A stretch of 64,000 nt of DNA from CALAMC01 sp964459465 (GCA_964459465.1 CAYWLR010000013.1:30270-94269); one strand, 5' to 3'; counted from the stretch's first letter, positions 35,391-44,975 are shown. The notes: generated by a model from the sequence alone, not told the origin. A program made the numbers and translations.

Positions 35391-37948
35391 GAGACGGGAT
35401 GGGGTATATGCGATCAGCGTCAAGCCGTCGCCTGATAATTGCCGGATTGATTTTGCTCGCACAAATATTAGTGGTGGCATCGTTGCCGGCGCTCCCGCCG
35501 CAGCGGCATGACCATAGCGAAAAGGCGTTGAGTGCCGATGAATATGATTTGACAACGTATGTTGATGCCAACCGGATACTTTGCTTTGTCTCCAATTCCG
35601 GGACAATGGCGCTGGATCATACCCGTCTATTCGGCCGAGCGCCGGGATTCTATTATCCGTTTGCCGGGGACACGGCCGCGTTGCGCCAATCACCGCACAA
35701 CCGAACCCTTGTTTATGCGGCGGGATTGATCCTGGCAGGCAAGGTCGACGGAGCGATCCGTACGGCGGTGGCGGCATACGAGCATCCTGAATTTGAGGCC
35801 GGGCCGATGTGTGGGGCGGCGGGCGGCGAAAGGGTTTATAGACTCGATACGCAATCGGGGCCGGGTAGTCCGGATTATGACGATTGGCCGGTTCACCTCG
35901 GAGCCCCGGTTAACAATGGGGGTAATCCGCTTCTTCTCGGAGCCCAGACATTATGGGCCGTGTACAACGACGGTGAGGGCCCGCTTCACACCAATTATTA
36001 TGGTGGGGGGACGGCGCCGCTGGGGATAGAAGTCCATCAACTGGTCTGGGCGGACAGTACCAACGAGGCAGAGCGCAATGTTTTCCATGTACAATACAAA
36101 TTGTACAATAAAGGCGAAAACTTCATAGACAGCTTTTACATCGCGTTTTTCGCCGACCCGGATTTGGGCGGGGCCAACGATGATTTGATCGGGTGTGACA
36201 CTTTGCACGGTTTATTTTTTGCCTATAACGGAACCGATAGTGACGTGCAGTACGGAGGGATAACGCCGGCCTGGGGTGGGCGGGTAATGTCGGGGCCGGT
36301 GGTTTTCGCACCGGGGGACACGGCTCTCTTTGCCGGCGAGCAGTTGCCGGATTTTAGAAATATCGGTATGACGGCTTTCTCGAGATTTGTCAACGGCATG
36401 GAACCGAATACTCCGGAAGAGCTGTTCGGCTTTTTACAGGGCATCGAAGGCCATTCCGGACAACCATACATCGACCCGGTGATCGGAGACACGGTTAGTT
36501 TTTATGCTCCCGGCGATGCGGTCAGCCGCACCGGCTGGGTTGATACAGAAAATAATGACCAGAGAATTCTGATAAGTTTCGGGCCGCTGACATTTGCCCC
36601 CGGCGACAGTCAGCAGGTCGAGTTGAAAATCGGGGCTTTCGTGCAGAAAGACCGGCTTTTTTCCCTGTCCCGGCTCCGGAATATTCTGGACAGTACCATT
36701 CCGATAAACAGCGTTCCCGATACGATTCAGTATGCCCCGGTCGATTCCGCACATATTCTGGTCGAAGATTTCGGGCGGTTGAGCGCCGTTAAATATTATC
36801 CGGTCAAACAACGCTGGCTGACCGGCGTCAACTGGGGCGGGAATTTCTTCAGCGGCGGGGTCGATTATGCTTCCCGGTTGTACGGAAGTGCCCTCGACGT
36901 GGCGACCATGCCCGATTCATTTAATGCGGTTGAGATGCGTTTTTCCAATGTAAAAAAGCAACGGGCATACCGTTATGTCAGGTGGCTGAACGGCGCGTAT
37001 AGCTACGGCGGATATCATGAAGTGCCGTTCACGGTCTGGGATGTGGACAATAACCGCCGGGTTAATGTCGCCTTCATCGAGTGGGAAGGCTCGGATGTAT
37101 TCGATTACACCTGGGGGCCGGATGAGCTGGTAAATCTGGGCGGACGGGAAATTCTGACGATATTTAAATCCGATTACAGCGGCGATAATGCCGGCGACGC
37201 CGACCCATATTATGAAAATTTGCAGTTTGTCGATGAGGCCGATTCGGTGGACGCGATGTACTGCGCCTGGCTGGCGTTGTGTTGCGGGCGGGATCTTTCG
37301 GCCATAGATGACGAGGGGGTTCTGGCGTTCGAAGGCCAATTCATAAATCACAATGGCCAACCCGATTCGCTGCGATTCCAGTCGGTGGCGGTTGGCGATA
37401 TGACCGGGCAGGGTTTGACCATTGAGGTTTTTGCCGGTCGCCCGACGCAACTGGCTCTGGTGACGAGCGATCCGGTGGCGTTCAGGGTTTCGACCGCGGC
37501 CTTGAAATTCATCGATATCAGGAGCCAGAGAATCGCCATCAATTTTCACCCGTACCGCAGCGGCCGTTATGATGAAAGGCTATATATTTATGACTGGGCG
37601 TCGGGAACGCTCGTGAAGGATATCCGACTGGTTTGTGGAACGGCTTTGCCGACCGATGTGCCCGACGGTTCAGAACCATTGCCGGAGTCTTTTCGGCTCG
37701 CTCAAAATTACCCCAATCCCTTTAATCCATCGACAATTATTAATTTCTCGCTGGGTTTCCGGTCGAACGTAAGGCTGGAAATTTTCAATATTCTCGGGCA
37801 GAAGTTGGTCACGCTGATTGACAAGGAGCTGCCCGCGGGCGAACACAGCGTAATTTGGGATGGTCATGCGGCGGCCTCGGGCGTCTATTTTTATCGCCTT
37901 AAAACCGAGGCGGGCAGTCAAAGCCGCAAAATGGTCTTGTTGAAATAG
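35387..37948 (+). CDS. Secreted protein with T9SS-type sorting domain
   Basis: An 853-residue exported protein with a signal peptide (RRLIIAGLILLAQILVVASLPA). The C-terminal sorting domain (AQNYPNPFNPSTIINFSLG ... GVYFYRLKT ... RKMVLLK) is like those of both flanking subtilases. The body (about 40-770) has no catalytic motif I recognise; it contains many short beta strands and two cysteines in LALCCGRD. Similar long proteins with this tail are common in uncultured FCB phyla. Its ATG overlaps the subtilase stop (ATGA), so the two are translated together and the protein may assist or be a substrate of the protease. The exact start is uncertain: ATGs at codons 5 and 8 are alternatives. Confidence 0.82.
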   Translation: MRDGMGYMRSASSRRLIIAGLILLAQILVVASLPALPPQRHDHSEKALSADEYDLTTYVDANRILCFVSNSGTMALDHTRLFGRAPGFYYPFAGDTAALRQSPHNRTLVYAAGLILAGKVDGAIRTAVAAYEHPEFEAGPMCGAAGGERVYRLDTQSGPGSPDYDDWPVHLGAPVNNGGNPLLLGAQTLWAVYNDGEGPLHTNYYGGGTAPLGIEVHQLVWADSTNEAERNVFHVQYKLYNKGENFIDSFYIAFFADPDLGGANDDLIGCDTLHGLFFAYNGTDSDVQYGGITPAWGGRVMSGPVVFAPGDTALFAGEQLPDFRNIGMTAFSRFVNGMEPNTPEELFGFLQGIEGHSGQPYIDPVIGDTVSFYAPGDAVSRTGWVDTENNDQRILISFGPLTFAPGDSQQVELKIGAFVQKDRLFSLSRLRNILDSTIPINSVPDTIQYAPVDSAHILVEDFGRLSAVKYYPVKQRWLTGVNWGGNFFSGGVDYASRLYGSALDVATMPDSFNAVEMRFSNVKKQRAYRYVRWLNGAYSYGGYHEVPFTVWDVDNNRRVNVAFIEWEGSDVFDYTWGPDELVNLGGREILTIFKSDYSGDNAGDADPYYENLQFVDEADSVDAMYCAWLALCCGRDLSAIDDEGVLAFEGQFINHNGQPDSLRFQSVAVGDMTGQGLTIEVFAGRPTQLALVTSDPVAFRVSTAALKFIDIRSQRIAINFHPYRSGRYDERLYIYDWASGTLVKDIRLVCGTALPTDVPDGSEPLPESFRLAQNYPNPFNPSTIINFSLGFRSNVRLEIFNILGQKLVTLIDKELPAGEHSVIWDGHAAASGVYFYRLKTEAGSQSRKMVLLK

Positions 37949-38103
37949 CATATAAAAGTGTATCGACGAAGAAAGGGGCTTGTCAGATTCCAACTTTTTC
38001 GTAGATTATATATGTCAACCACGAAGTGAATGAAAGACATGATTTGCCCGTTCGATTTGATACACGTCAAAATGCCCCACGGTGCCTCGCCCGGAGATAA
38101 TTT

Positions 38104-41100
38104 ATGAAACCGAGAAATTGTTTATTGGTTTTTGCTGTTTTGATGGCTCTGATATGGACACAGGCGTACGGTCTGTATTCTTCTGAAAAAACAGAAAAAG
38201 TATCGGATTATCAGCCCGACCGGATAATAGTGAAGTTCAAGTCTCCGGATAAGCTGCCGCGTACGGGCGGTTCCGGTAAGGCTATGGCCACCGGCTTTGG
38301 GTCGGTCGACCAAATCATAAGGCAATACAAAATCGAAAAAATGGAGCCGTTGCCATTGCTGGTACAATCGGGCGGCGAGTCGAGTATATTTAACGGCGTT
38401 CGGATTCTGACTTTGCCGTCGGGCGGAAACGCCGATGAAATTGCCCGGCTTTTGGCGGATGACCCGGAAATAGAGTTTGCCGAGCCCGATTATCCGGCCG
38501 CGTTTTATGAGATTCCCGATGACGCGCTGTATATGTATCAGTGGAACCTGCATAATGTCGGGCAGGAGCATCCGCATGTGAAACGCCGCACCGGCAACAA
38601 TAATGATACTCTAATCATGACCTCCGGGGTCGCCGGGGCCGACATCGACGCCGACGAGGTATTCGATTTCCCGCCGGATGATACTTATACCGCCGTTGCC
38701 GCGATTCTCGATACCGGGGTCGATCTGGACCATCCCGACCTGGCCGCGAATATCTGGGTTAATCCGCGGGAAATTCCCGGCAACGGTCTTGATGATGACA
38801 ATAACGGGTTTATCGATGATATCAACGGCTGGGATTTTTCGGGGAGCACGGATGATATCAATCTCGGCGACAACGATCCGACCGACGAGCACGGTCACGG
38901 GACGCACTGCGCCGGGATCGTGGCGGCGGTGACGCATAATATGCAGGGGATAGCCGGGGTGGCCGCGGATTGCAAAATCATGGCTTTGAAAATCGACCCG
39001 CTGCCTCTGGCCTCGAAAATCGCTCTGGGCATTGTCTATGCCGCCGACAACGGCGCCGATGTGATCAATATGAGTTTCGGGCTGGCCTATCCCAGCGACC
39101 TGATCAGCCAGGCCATGGCCTATGCCCGTGCCAGGGGGGTGGTGTTATGCGCCGCGTCGGGCAACGACGGCCGCGAGCAGTACAACTATCCGGCCGAATC
39201 GCCGCTGACGATGGCGATTGCCGCCACCAATGATTCGGATTTGGTGACCACCTTTTCGACTTTCGCGTCGATCATCGACGTGGCTGCCCCCGGCAACGGG
39301 GTGTTGTCACTTCGGGCGGATAATACCGACATGTATTCATCGTCCAACGAACCGAGGGTACACATCATTGAAGATATATACTACCTGGCTTCAGGGACGA
39401 GCATGGCCTGTCCGCACGTGGTCGGGGCGGCGGCCTATATGAGGGCCATATCGCCGGGATTGCACGTGGATAAAATCGAAGACGTTATCCGGGCCACCGC
39501 CGATGACATTGTCGATCCCTACGGAATCGGCTGGAATCTTCCCGGCTGGGACAAGTACAGCGGTCACGGGCGGCTGAATCTTAAAAAGGCGCTGGACCAG
39601 ACGCCGCGCGCCGCCGCCATAATTACCGCTCCCGGTCGTCATGAGGTGGCCTCCGGCAGGGTCGATATTGTCGGGTTGGCCGAGAGCCATGGTCAGTCTG
39701 TCTGGAGTATCGAATACGGCAAGGGAACCAATCCGACGGTCTGGTACCCTGTAGCCGACGGCGAGCTTCCCGGCAAAACCGAGCCCAATGCCGTCTGGTA
39801 TACCGACAATTTAAACGGAGTGTACACCATCCGTATGCGGGTGGGCAGTCTCAATACCGATCGTGTAACCGTGTTTGTCGTCAATGACACCGCGGCACAA
39901 ATCGCCTATCCTGCGGCCAATGGTATTGTCGGCACCCTGACCGGTATCACCGGGGCGGCGTATTGTCCGGGTTTTGCATACGCCACGCTGGAAAGTCTGG
40001 TGGATACGGCCGGGGCCGATTGGGAAGAAATCACAATCCTGACACAACCGGTTTTCGATGATATTCTGGCGTACTGGTTGCTGTACGATAATGTCGAACA
40101 TCTCTATCAACTGAAACTTTCAGTATTTTCACGCGACGGTTTGGTGCGGGCCGACACGGTACTGGTGCACCATCGTTCGCTTTTTGCCACCGACCGGGCG
40201 TGGAAAGTTCCGCTCGACGGACGAGGCGCCATCACCCCGACTTATGCCGACCTCGACCGCGACGGTGTCAATGAAATCATAATCGGAACCGAAATGGGTA
40301 TACAGGTGTTCGGCCTCGACGGCACCGTTAAAACCGCGGGGATACCGGAACTGCCGGAGAATAATTTTATAATACCGGCGGCGGTCGGGAATCTGGACAA
40401 CGACGGTTTCGATGACATTGTTTTCATGGGTGTCGATCCGCCGTTCATTTACGGGTATCCGTCGAGCGCGCCGCCGTTTATCAATCATCTCGGGATGTAT
40501 CCCACGGTGAGTTATTTTTCCGGCAATACCGAGCATATGTTCCCGAAGTTGTTTTTGAAAGACATCGACGGCGACGGCCGCGATGAAATCCATGTGGTAA
40601 TTCCCGAAAACACGATGCCGACGGCGATGCTGTTCGAATCCGACGGAACGCTTCGCCACCGTTTCGAGCATATCATGGAGTACCAGCCGGCCGATCTCGA
40701 CGGCGACGGCATGGACGAATTGTATGTCATGCCCCGGTCATACGGTCTATTGCGACAGATTGACCCGGTCAGCGGAAGTACGGTGGACAGTCTGATAATT
40801 GCGTCCGGGTTCAGCGCCTTCGACTGTCGCGGGCTGTCGGCGGTCGATATCGATAATGACGGCAAAGTGGAGCTGATAGTTTTCGGGTTGTACCGGGATC
40901 TGGGGCATTACCTGTACGCCTTCGATGAAGGGCTCCATCTCAAGACCGGGTGGCCGCATGACATGGGTATGAACGATTTTATCGCGCCGACGATGCCGGT
41001 TTTCGGCGATATCGACGATGACGGGTTTCTGGAATACGCCAGCGGGTATTTCGATCTCGATTACAGCTATATGTTCGTCTGGAAAATCGACGGCAGTTCG

Positions 41101-41835
41101 TATTTGCCGCAAAGCCCCAACGGCTTTTTCGCCAAGACGCCGCAGATATCGCTCATGAACATGCCGGTCATGATCGATATCGATGCGGACCAGTCGGTCG
41201 ATATTCTGGCCTGCGCCAACAACGACGCCTTTCTGACATTCCGTGTGCACCGCGTCTATGCCTGGAATAACCGGGGCGGGACGATCGAGGATTTCCCGAT
41301 CGTGTCGGCGGCCGGGCTGGCCACGTCGTACTATCGCTATGTCCCGATGCTGGGCGATATCGACAGGGACGGCATGGTTGAGATGATTACGACCACGGCC
41401 GACCTGTCGCTAATTTATGTTGAGTTTCCCGATGTGCCGTATGACCTATGCCACGCTTTTGCGCCGGCCTGGCGTTACGACCGGTCATTTTCGGGAACGC
41501 TGAACGGCCTGCCCTGCACGCCGACCGGGGCCGATGATATCCCGCCGCTGATTCCCAATGACTTCATTCTGGCCCAGAACTTTCCCAATCCGTTTAACCC
41601 GACGACGGTCATAAATTACGTTTTGCCGGGTCGCGCCGAAGTCGAGATAAGCGTTTATGATATTCTGGGCCGAAAGATAGCGGTATTGTTGAATGAGACG
41701 CAAGGTGCGGGTCCGCATGCGGTTAGCTGGGACGGCACGGACCGTTTCGGGAGGCCGGTGGCTTCGGGAGTATATTTCTATCGCCTTTTGGCCGGGGATA
41801 ATCTTGAAACCCGGAAAATGATGCTTTTAAAATAA
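38104..41835 (+). CDS. Secreted S8 subtilase with FG-GAP-like propeller and T9SS-type sorting domain (paralogue)
   Basis: A 1243-residue protease with the same domain order as the gene at 31650. Signal peptide (CLLVFAVLMALIWTQAYG), I9-like propeptide, and S8 domain with D203 (AILDTG), H265 (GHGTHCAG) and S433 (ASGTSMACPHVV). Then beta-sandwich domains, FG-GAP-like repeats (DLDRDGVNEI, NLDNDGFDDI, DIDGDGRDEI, DLDGDGMDEL, DIDNDGKVEL, DIDRDGMVEM) and the T9SS-type end (AQNFPNPFNPTTVINYVL ... KMMLLK). It is clearly diverged from its paralogue. About 155 bp separate it from the previous gene, and a strong terminator follows. Confidence 0.93.
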   Translation: MKPRNCLLVFAVLMALIWTQAYGLYSSEKTEKVSDYQPDRIIVKFKSPDKLPRTGGSGKAMATGFGSVDQIIRQYKIEKMEPLPLLVQSGGESSIFNGVRILTLPSGGNADEIARLLADDPEIEFAEPDYPAAFYEIPDDALYMYQWNLHNVGQEHPHVKRRTGNNNDTLIMTSGVAGADIDADEVFDFPPDDTYTAVAAILDTGVDLDHPDLAANIWVNPREIPGNGLDDDNNGFIDDINGWDFSGSTDDINLGDNDPTDEHGHGTHCAGIVAAVTHNMQGIAGVAADCKIMALKIDPLPLASKIALGIVYAADNGADVINMSFGLAYPSDLISQAMAYARARGVVLCAASGNDGREQYNYPAESPLTMAIAATNDSDLVTTFSTFASIIDVAAPGNGVLSLRADNTDMYSSSNEPRVHIIEDIYYLASGTSMACPHVVGAAAYMRAISPGLHVDKIEDVIRATADDIVDPYGIGWNLPGWDKYSGHGRLNLKKALDQTPRAAAIITAPGRHEVASGRVDIVGLAESHGQSVWSIEYGKGTNPTVWYPVADGELPGKTEPNAVWYTDNLNGVYTIRMRVGSLNTDRVTVFVVNDTAAQIAYPAANGIVGTLTGITGAAYCPGFAYATLESLVDTAGADWEEITILTQPVFDDILAYWLLYDNVEHLYQLKLSVFSRDGLVRADTVLVHHRSLFATDRAWKVPLDGRGAITPTYADLDRDGVNEIIIGTEMGIQVFGLDGTVKTAGIPELPENNFIIPAAVGNLDNDGFDDIVFMGVDPPFIYGYPSSAPPFINHLGMYPTVSYFSGNTEHMFPKLFLKDIDGDGRDEIHVVIPENTMPTAMLFESDGTLRHRFEHIMEYQPADLDGDGMDELYVMPRSYGLLRQIDPVSGSTVDSLIIASGFSAFDCRGLSAVDIDNDGKVELIVFGLYRDLGHYLYAFDEGLHLKTGWPHDMGMNDFIAPTMPVFGDIDDDGFLEYASGYFDLDYSYMFVWKIDGSSYLPQSPNGFFAKTPQISLMNMPVMIDIDADQSVDILACANNDAFLTFRVHRVYAWNNRGGTIEDFPIVSAAGLATSYYRYVPMLGDIDRDGMVEMITTTADLSLIYVEFPDVPYDLCHAFAPAWRYDRSFSGTLNGLPCTPTGADDIPPLIPNDFILAQNFPNPFNPTTVINYVLPGRAEVEISVYDILGRKIAVLLNETQGAGPHAVSWDGTDRFGRPVASGVYFYRLLAGDNLETRKMMLLK

Positions 41836-41851
41836 TTCGAAAATTAGCGAT

Positions 41852-41880
41852 AAAAAGGGAGTCATCCGGCTCCCTTTTTT
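41852..41880 (+). terminator. Rho-independent terminator
   Basis: AAAAAGGGAG/CTCCCTTTTT stem with loop TCATCCGG, running into T6. It ends the second subtilase gene and insulates it from the zinc-uptake operon. Confidence 0.9.
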
Positions 41881-41910
41881 GTTATATACAGTAATACTTT
41901 GTAATATTGA
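41879..41910 (+). promoter_or_regulatory. Candidate promoter/operator of the zinc-uptake operon
   Basis: A possible -35 TTGTTA (41879-41884), 17-nt spacer and -10 TAATAT (41902-41907). Overlapping the -10 is a direct repeat GTAATA at 41891 and 41901, exactly 10 bp apart, one helical turn, the kind of tandem site ribbon-helix-helix dimers bind. The regulator gene starts 27 bp downstream, so autoregulation is likely (inference). Confidence 0.5.
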
Positions 41911-41936
41911 GACGGGGATTTGTACCGGAGAAAAAT

Positions 41937-42209
41937 ATGACCAAAGGCAAGACTGAAATTATAACTTTCAAAGTCGATCAATCGCTGGTCGCCGCGCTCA
42001 AGGGCGTGACCAACCGTTCGGAATTTATCCGAAGCGCTCTTTTGACCGCGCTCGAAAACACCTGTCCGTTGTGCAGCGGGACCGGTATTTTGAGCCCCTC
42101 GCAGAAAAAGCACTGGGACAAGTTTTCCGAAAACCACGCGGTTCGCGAATGCCACGACTGCCACGAGATTCATCTGGTGTGCAATAACCGCCGCACCCAT
42201 AAGAAGTGA
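41937..42209 (+). CDS. Ribbon-helix-helix regulator with C-terminal zinc-ribbon-like domain
   Basis: A 90-residue protein. Residues 6-40 fit a CopG/MetJ-type ribbon-helix-helix: strand TEIITFKVD, helices QSLVAALKG and NRSEFIRSALLTALE. The second half is a metal-binding module with C43-x2-C46 and C72-x2-C75, plus C82 and histidines H59, H67, H73, H76 and H79. It stands first in an operon with a ZnuA/C/B-type transporter, so it is a good candidate for the metal-sensing repressor of that operon, analogous in layout, not in sequence, to NikR. The ATG at 41937 has GGAG about 8 nt upstream; a TTG ten codons earlier is rejected. Confidence 0.82.
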   Translation: MTKGKTEIITFKVDQSLVAALKGVTNRSEFIRSALLTALENTCPLCSGTGILSPSQKKHWDKFSENHAVRECHDCHEIHLVCNNRRTHKK

Positions 42210-42215
42210 GGGGAC

Positions 42216-43136
42216 ATGAATATTCCAAAAACGGTTAGAAGAGTTTTTTCCACGGTTTTGATGCCGTCAATTATTATTTTATTAGTCTTATCGTGCGGCA
42301 AAGAACCGGAGCCGAAAGACATGTCGGCCAAGGCCAAGGTTTTTGTCAGCATTCTACCGCAGGGATATCTGGCGCAGAGGGTCGGTGGCGGGCACGTGGA
42401 TATTTCGGTCCTGGTGCCGCCGGGGCAGTCGCCGGAGACATTCGAACCGGCGCCGCAACAGATGGCGGCGTTATCGGAAGCGGACATCATATGCGGCATC
42501 GGGATACCGTTTGAAGATGTCCTGTTCGATAAAATCATAAGCGCCATGCCGAATATTACGGTTGTTCGGACCGACCGCGATATCACCAAGATTCCGATGG
42601 AATCGGCGCATGGGCATAGTCATGCAGGTGAACCGGCCGGGGCGCCCGACCCGCATGTCTGGCTGGACCCGAAGCGGGCGATAAAAATATCCGAAGCGAT
42701 TCGCGATGCTCTGGGTCAAATTGCTCCGAATCATAAAAACGATTTTGAGGCCAACTTCCTCAAGCTCAAAGACGATCTAACAAGAGCCGATTCGCTCCTG
42801 ACCGAAAAGTTGCGACCTTATCGAGGGCGCGCGTTTTATGTCATGCATCCGGCTTTCGGTTATTTTGCCGAGGCTTATGGTTTAAAGCAAAAGGCGGTTG
42901 AAGTCGAGGGCAAAGAGCCGTCGGCCCGCGAATTGGCCGAGATTATCAATGATATACGGACCGACCGGGCCCGGGTAATTTTTGTCCAGAAGCAGTTTTC
43001 GAGCGTCACTGTTGAAAGGCTGGCTACGGATCTTGGTGTTGCCGTGGTCAGTATCGATCCGCTGGAATATCAGTACATCGATAATTTGATGAAAATGGCC
43101 GATGCCATCGCCGAGTCTCTGGAGGAAAAGCGGTGA
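42216..43136 (+). CDS. znuA: Metal ABC transporter substrate-binding lipoprotein (ZnuA-like)
   Basis: A 306-residue cluster A-I solute-binding protein. It has a signal peptide with lipobox LVLSC (C27), so it is a lipoprotein. The fold landmarks are VFVSILPQGYLAQRVGG, PGQSPETFEPAPQQM, and the long helix DLTRADSLLTEKL. A His-rich loop AHGHSHAGEPAGAPDPHVW contains the metal ligand region, and VMHPAFGYFAEAYGL and VVSIDPLEY follow. Zinc is favoured over manganese because of the His-rich loop and the zinc-ribbon-like regulator upstream, but sequence alone does not prove it. It starts 6 nt after the regulator stops. Confidence 0.9.
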   Translation: MNIPKTVRRVFSTVLMPSIIILLVLSCGKEPEPKDMSAKAKVFVSILPQGYLAQRVGGGHVDISVLVPPGQSPETFEPAPQQMAALSEADIICGIGIPFEDVLFDKIISAMPNITVVRTDRDITKIPMESAHGHSHAGEPAGAPDPHVWLDPKRAIKISEAIRDALGQIAPNHKNDFEANFLKLKDDLTRADSLLTEKLRPYRGRAFYVMHPAFGYFAEAYGLKQKAVEVEGKEPSARELAEIINDIRTDRARVIFVQKQFSSVTVERLATDLGVAVVSIDPLEYQYIDNLMKMADAIAESLEEKR

Positions 43137-43888
43137 ACGATCATCCGGTCGTGAAGTTCGAAAATGTCAGTTTCGCCTACGGTGAAAACAAGGCGCTGGA
43201 AAATGTCACGCTTGAAATCGCGGCGAACGAGTTTGTTTGGATTGTCGGTCCCAACGGCGGCGGTAAGACGACGCTGGTCAAACTCATTTTGGGGTTGCTG
43301 GAACCGGACAGCGGCCGGGTGACCGTGTTTGGGGAAACGCCGCGTCAGGCGCGACGCAAGATCGGCTATATGCCGCAGTCGGCGCAACTCGACAGGCGCT
43401 TCCCGATCACGGTGCTGGACATGGCTCTCATGGGTCGTCTGGGAAACGGTACCAAATTCGGCGGTTATAAGAAACAGGGTATACAGGCCGCGCTCGATGC
43501 CTTGAACAAAGTCGGTCTGATGGAGTTAAAAGACCGCGTTTTTTCGTCGTTATCGGGCGGGCAGTTGCGGCGGCTTTTGATCGCCCGTGCCCTGGCCAGT
43601 CAACCCCGGCTTTTGGTACTGGATGAACCGACCGCCAATCTCGATCTGATCGTCGCCCGCGAGTTGCTGGAATTTCTGGCCGGTCTGGCCAGGGAGATGA
43701 CGGTCATCATGGTGTCGCATGACCCGGCCTTCGTTTCGGAAAATGTCAAGGAGGTCCTTTGTGTCAACCGCCGCGCTCATATGCACCCCACGACTAAAAT
43801 CGACACGGCTTTTTTAAGCGAGCTTTATTCCGGAGATTTGCGCATGATCAGACATGACAAACATGTTGAAGATGGAGCTTCCCGATGA
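43133..43888 (+). CDS. znuC: Metal ABC transporter ATPase (ZnuC-like)
   Basis: A 251-residue ATPase with Walker A GPNGGGKTT, signature LSGGQLRRLLIARAL, Walker B LLVLDEPTANLD and H-loop MVSHDP. The start is GTG, overlapping the stop of the substrate-binding protein (GTGA), so translation is coupled. It energises uptake of Zn2+ (or Mn2+) with the permease encoded next. Confidence 0.92.
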   Translation: MNDHPVVKFENVSFAYGENKALENVTLEIAANEFVWIVGPNGGGKTTLVKLILGLLEPDSGRVTVFGETPRQARRKIGYMPQSAQLDRRFPITVLDMALMGRLGNGTKFGGYKKQGIQAALDALNKVGLMELKDRVFSSLSGGQLRRLLIARALASQPRLLVLDEPTANLDLIVARELLEFLAGLAREMTVIMVSHDPAFVSENVKEVLCVNRRAHMHPTTKIDTAFLSELYSGDLRMIRHDKHVEDGASR

Positions 43889-44724
43889 CAGACTTCTTCG
43901 CCGCCGTCGGGCGTTACCCATTTTTGCAGTATGCTCTTGCGGCCGGGATACTGGCGTCGGTCGCCGGGGGAGTAGTCGGGACGTTTGTAGTTACGCGGCG
44001 CATATCGTATATCGGCGGCGGTATCGCTCATAGTCTTCTGGGCGGGCTGGGGGCGGCTTATTATATCCAGATTGTCTACGAACAAAGCTGGTTGCATCCC
44101 ATATTCGGGGCGGCGGTGGCGGCGGTAATCGCGGCGGTGATTATCGGCTGGGTTTCGCTTCGGGCCCGCCAACGCGAGGATACGGTCATCGGGGCCATCT
44201 GGGCGATCGGCATGGCACTGGGGATTTTATTTATTTCGCAAACGCCCGGGTACAGCGCTAATCTCATGAGTTACCTGTTCGGCAATATTCTCATGGTCGG
44301 GGCGACCGACGTGCTCATGATCGCTATCCTCGATGCCGTTGTCATCGGGACGGTCGTGCTTTTCTATAATCAGTTGCAGGCGGTCTGTTTCGACGAGGAA
44401 TTCGCACGGGTGCGGGGGATAAATGTCGAATTTTATTATTTGCTCCTGCTGATTTTGACAGCTTTGACCGTAGTTATTCTGGTGTCGGTGGTGGGGATTA
44501 TCATGGTCATTGCGCTTTTGACGCTTCCGGCGGCGGTGGCCTCGCTTTTCGCCCGGACGCTGAAAGGGACGATGATTTATGCCGCGATTCTGGGGATAAC
44601 ATTTACGATTGCAGGGCTGGCGATAAGTTATGGTCCGGGATTGCCTGCCGGGGCGACGATAATACTTCTGGCGGGGGTGGTGTATATTGTTTCATCCCTG
44701 CTTTTCGGCAGGAACAGCCGGTGA
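43885..44724 (+). CDS. znuB: Metal ABC transporter permease (ZnuB-like, ABC-3 family)
   Basis: A 279-residue membrane protein with about eight helices. ABC-3 features are present: early GGVVGTFVVTRRISYIGGGIAHSLLGGLGAAYY (with the His near the start of a helix) and the coupling region CFDEEFARVRGINVEFYYLLL. Its ATG overlaps the ATPase stop (ATGA). With the lipoprotein and ATPase it completes the transporter. Confidence 0.92.
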   Translation: MTDFFAAVGRYPFLQYALAAGILASVAGGVVGTFVVTRRISYIGGGIAHSLLGGLGAAYYIQIVYEQSWLHPIFGAAVAAVIAAVIIGWVSLRARQREDTVIGAIWAIGMALGILFISQTPGYSANLMSYLFGNILMVGATDVLMIAILDAVVIGTVVLFYNQLQAVCFDEEFARVRGINVEFYYLLLLILTALTVVILVSVVGIIMVIALLTLPAAVASLFARTLKGTMIYAAILGITFTIAGLAISYGPGLPAGATIILLAGVVYIVSSLLFGRNSR

Positions 44725-44869
44725 TTGCTTTAGAATATTCTCTGCTTTACTTTCCGACCCGTTCTTTTATATAATTCAGAGATAATTGAGAAAGTATTGC
44801 GTTGTGTTCGGCGGATTTGAGAACCCGCTGGTTAAAGAATCTCACCGCTGATTCTTCATAAGTATTCAG

Positions 44870-44975
44870 AACCTGCGGGCGGTGGGGCATTCGGGGGATG
44901 GGGGCAGATGTGGACATCTGCCGCCCACTTAGAGATGCGGTCGGTCTGAGGACCGACCGGGCACAACGCAATGTG
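44870..44975. repeat. Intergenic hairpin repeats with GGCACAACGCA tail
   Basis: The 282-bp spacer before the homoaconitase gene contains no gene but two perfect hairpins. GGCAGATG-TGGA-CATCTGCC is at 44903-44922. CGGTCGGTC-TGAG-GACCGACCG is at 44938-44959, followed at once by GGCACAACGCA. Matching modules occur at 21.6, 49.7 and 50.4 kb with different arms. GCGGGCGGTGGGGCA at about 44877 recurs in part at about 63923. Confidence 0.8.
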
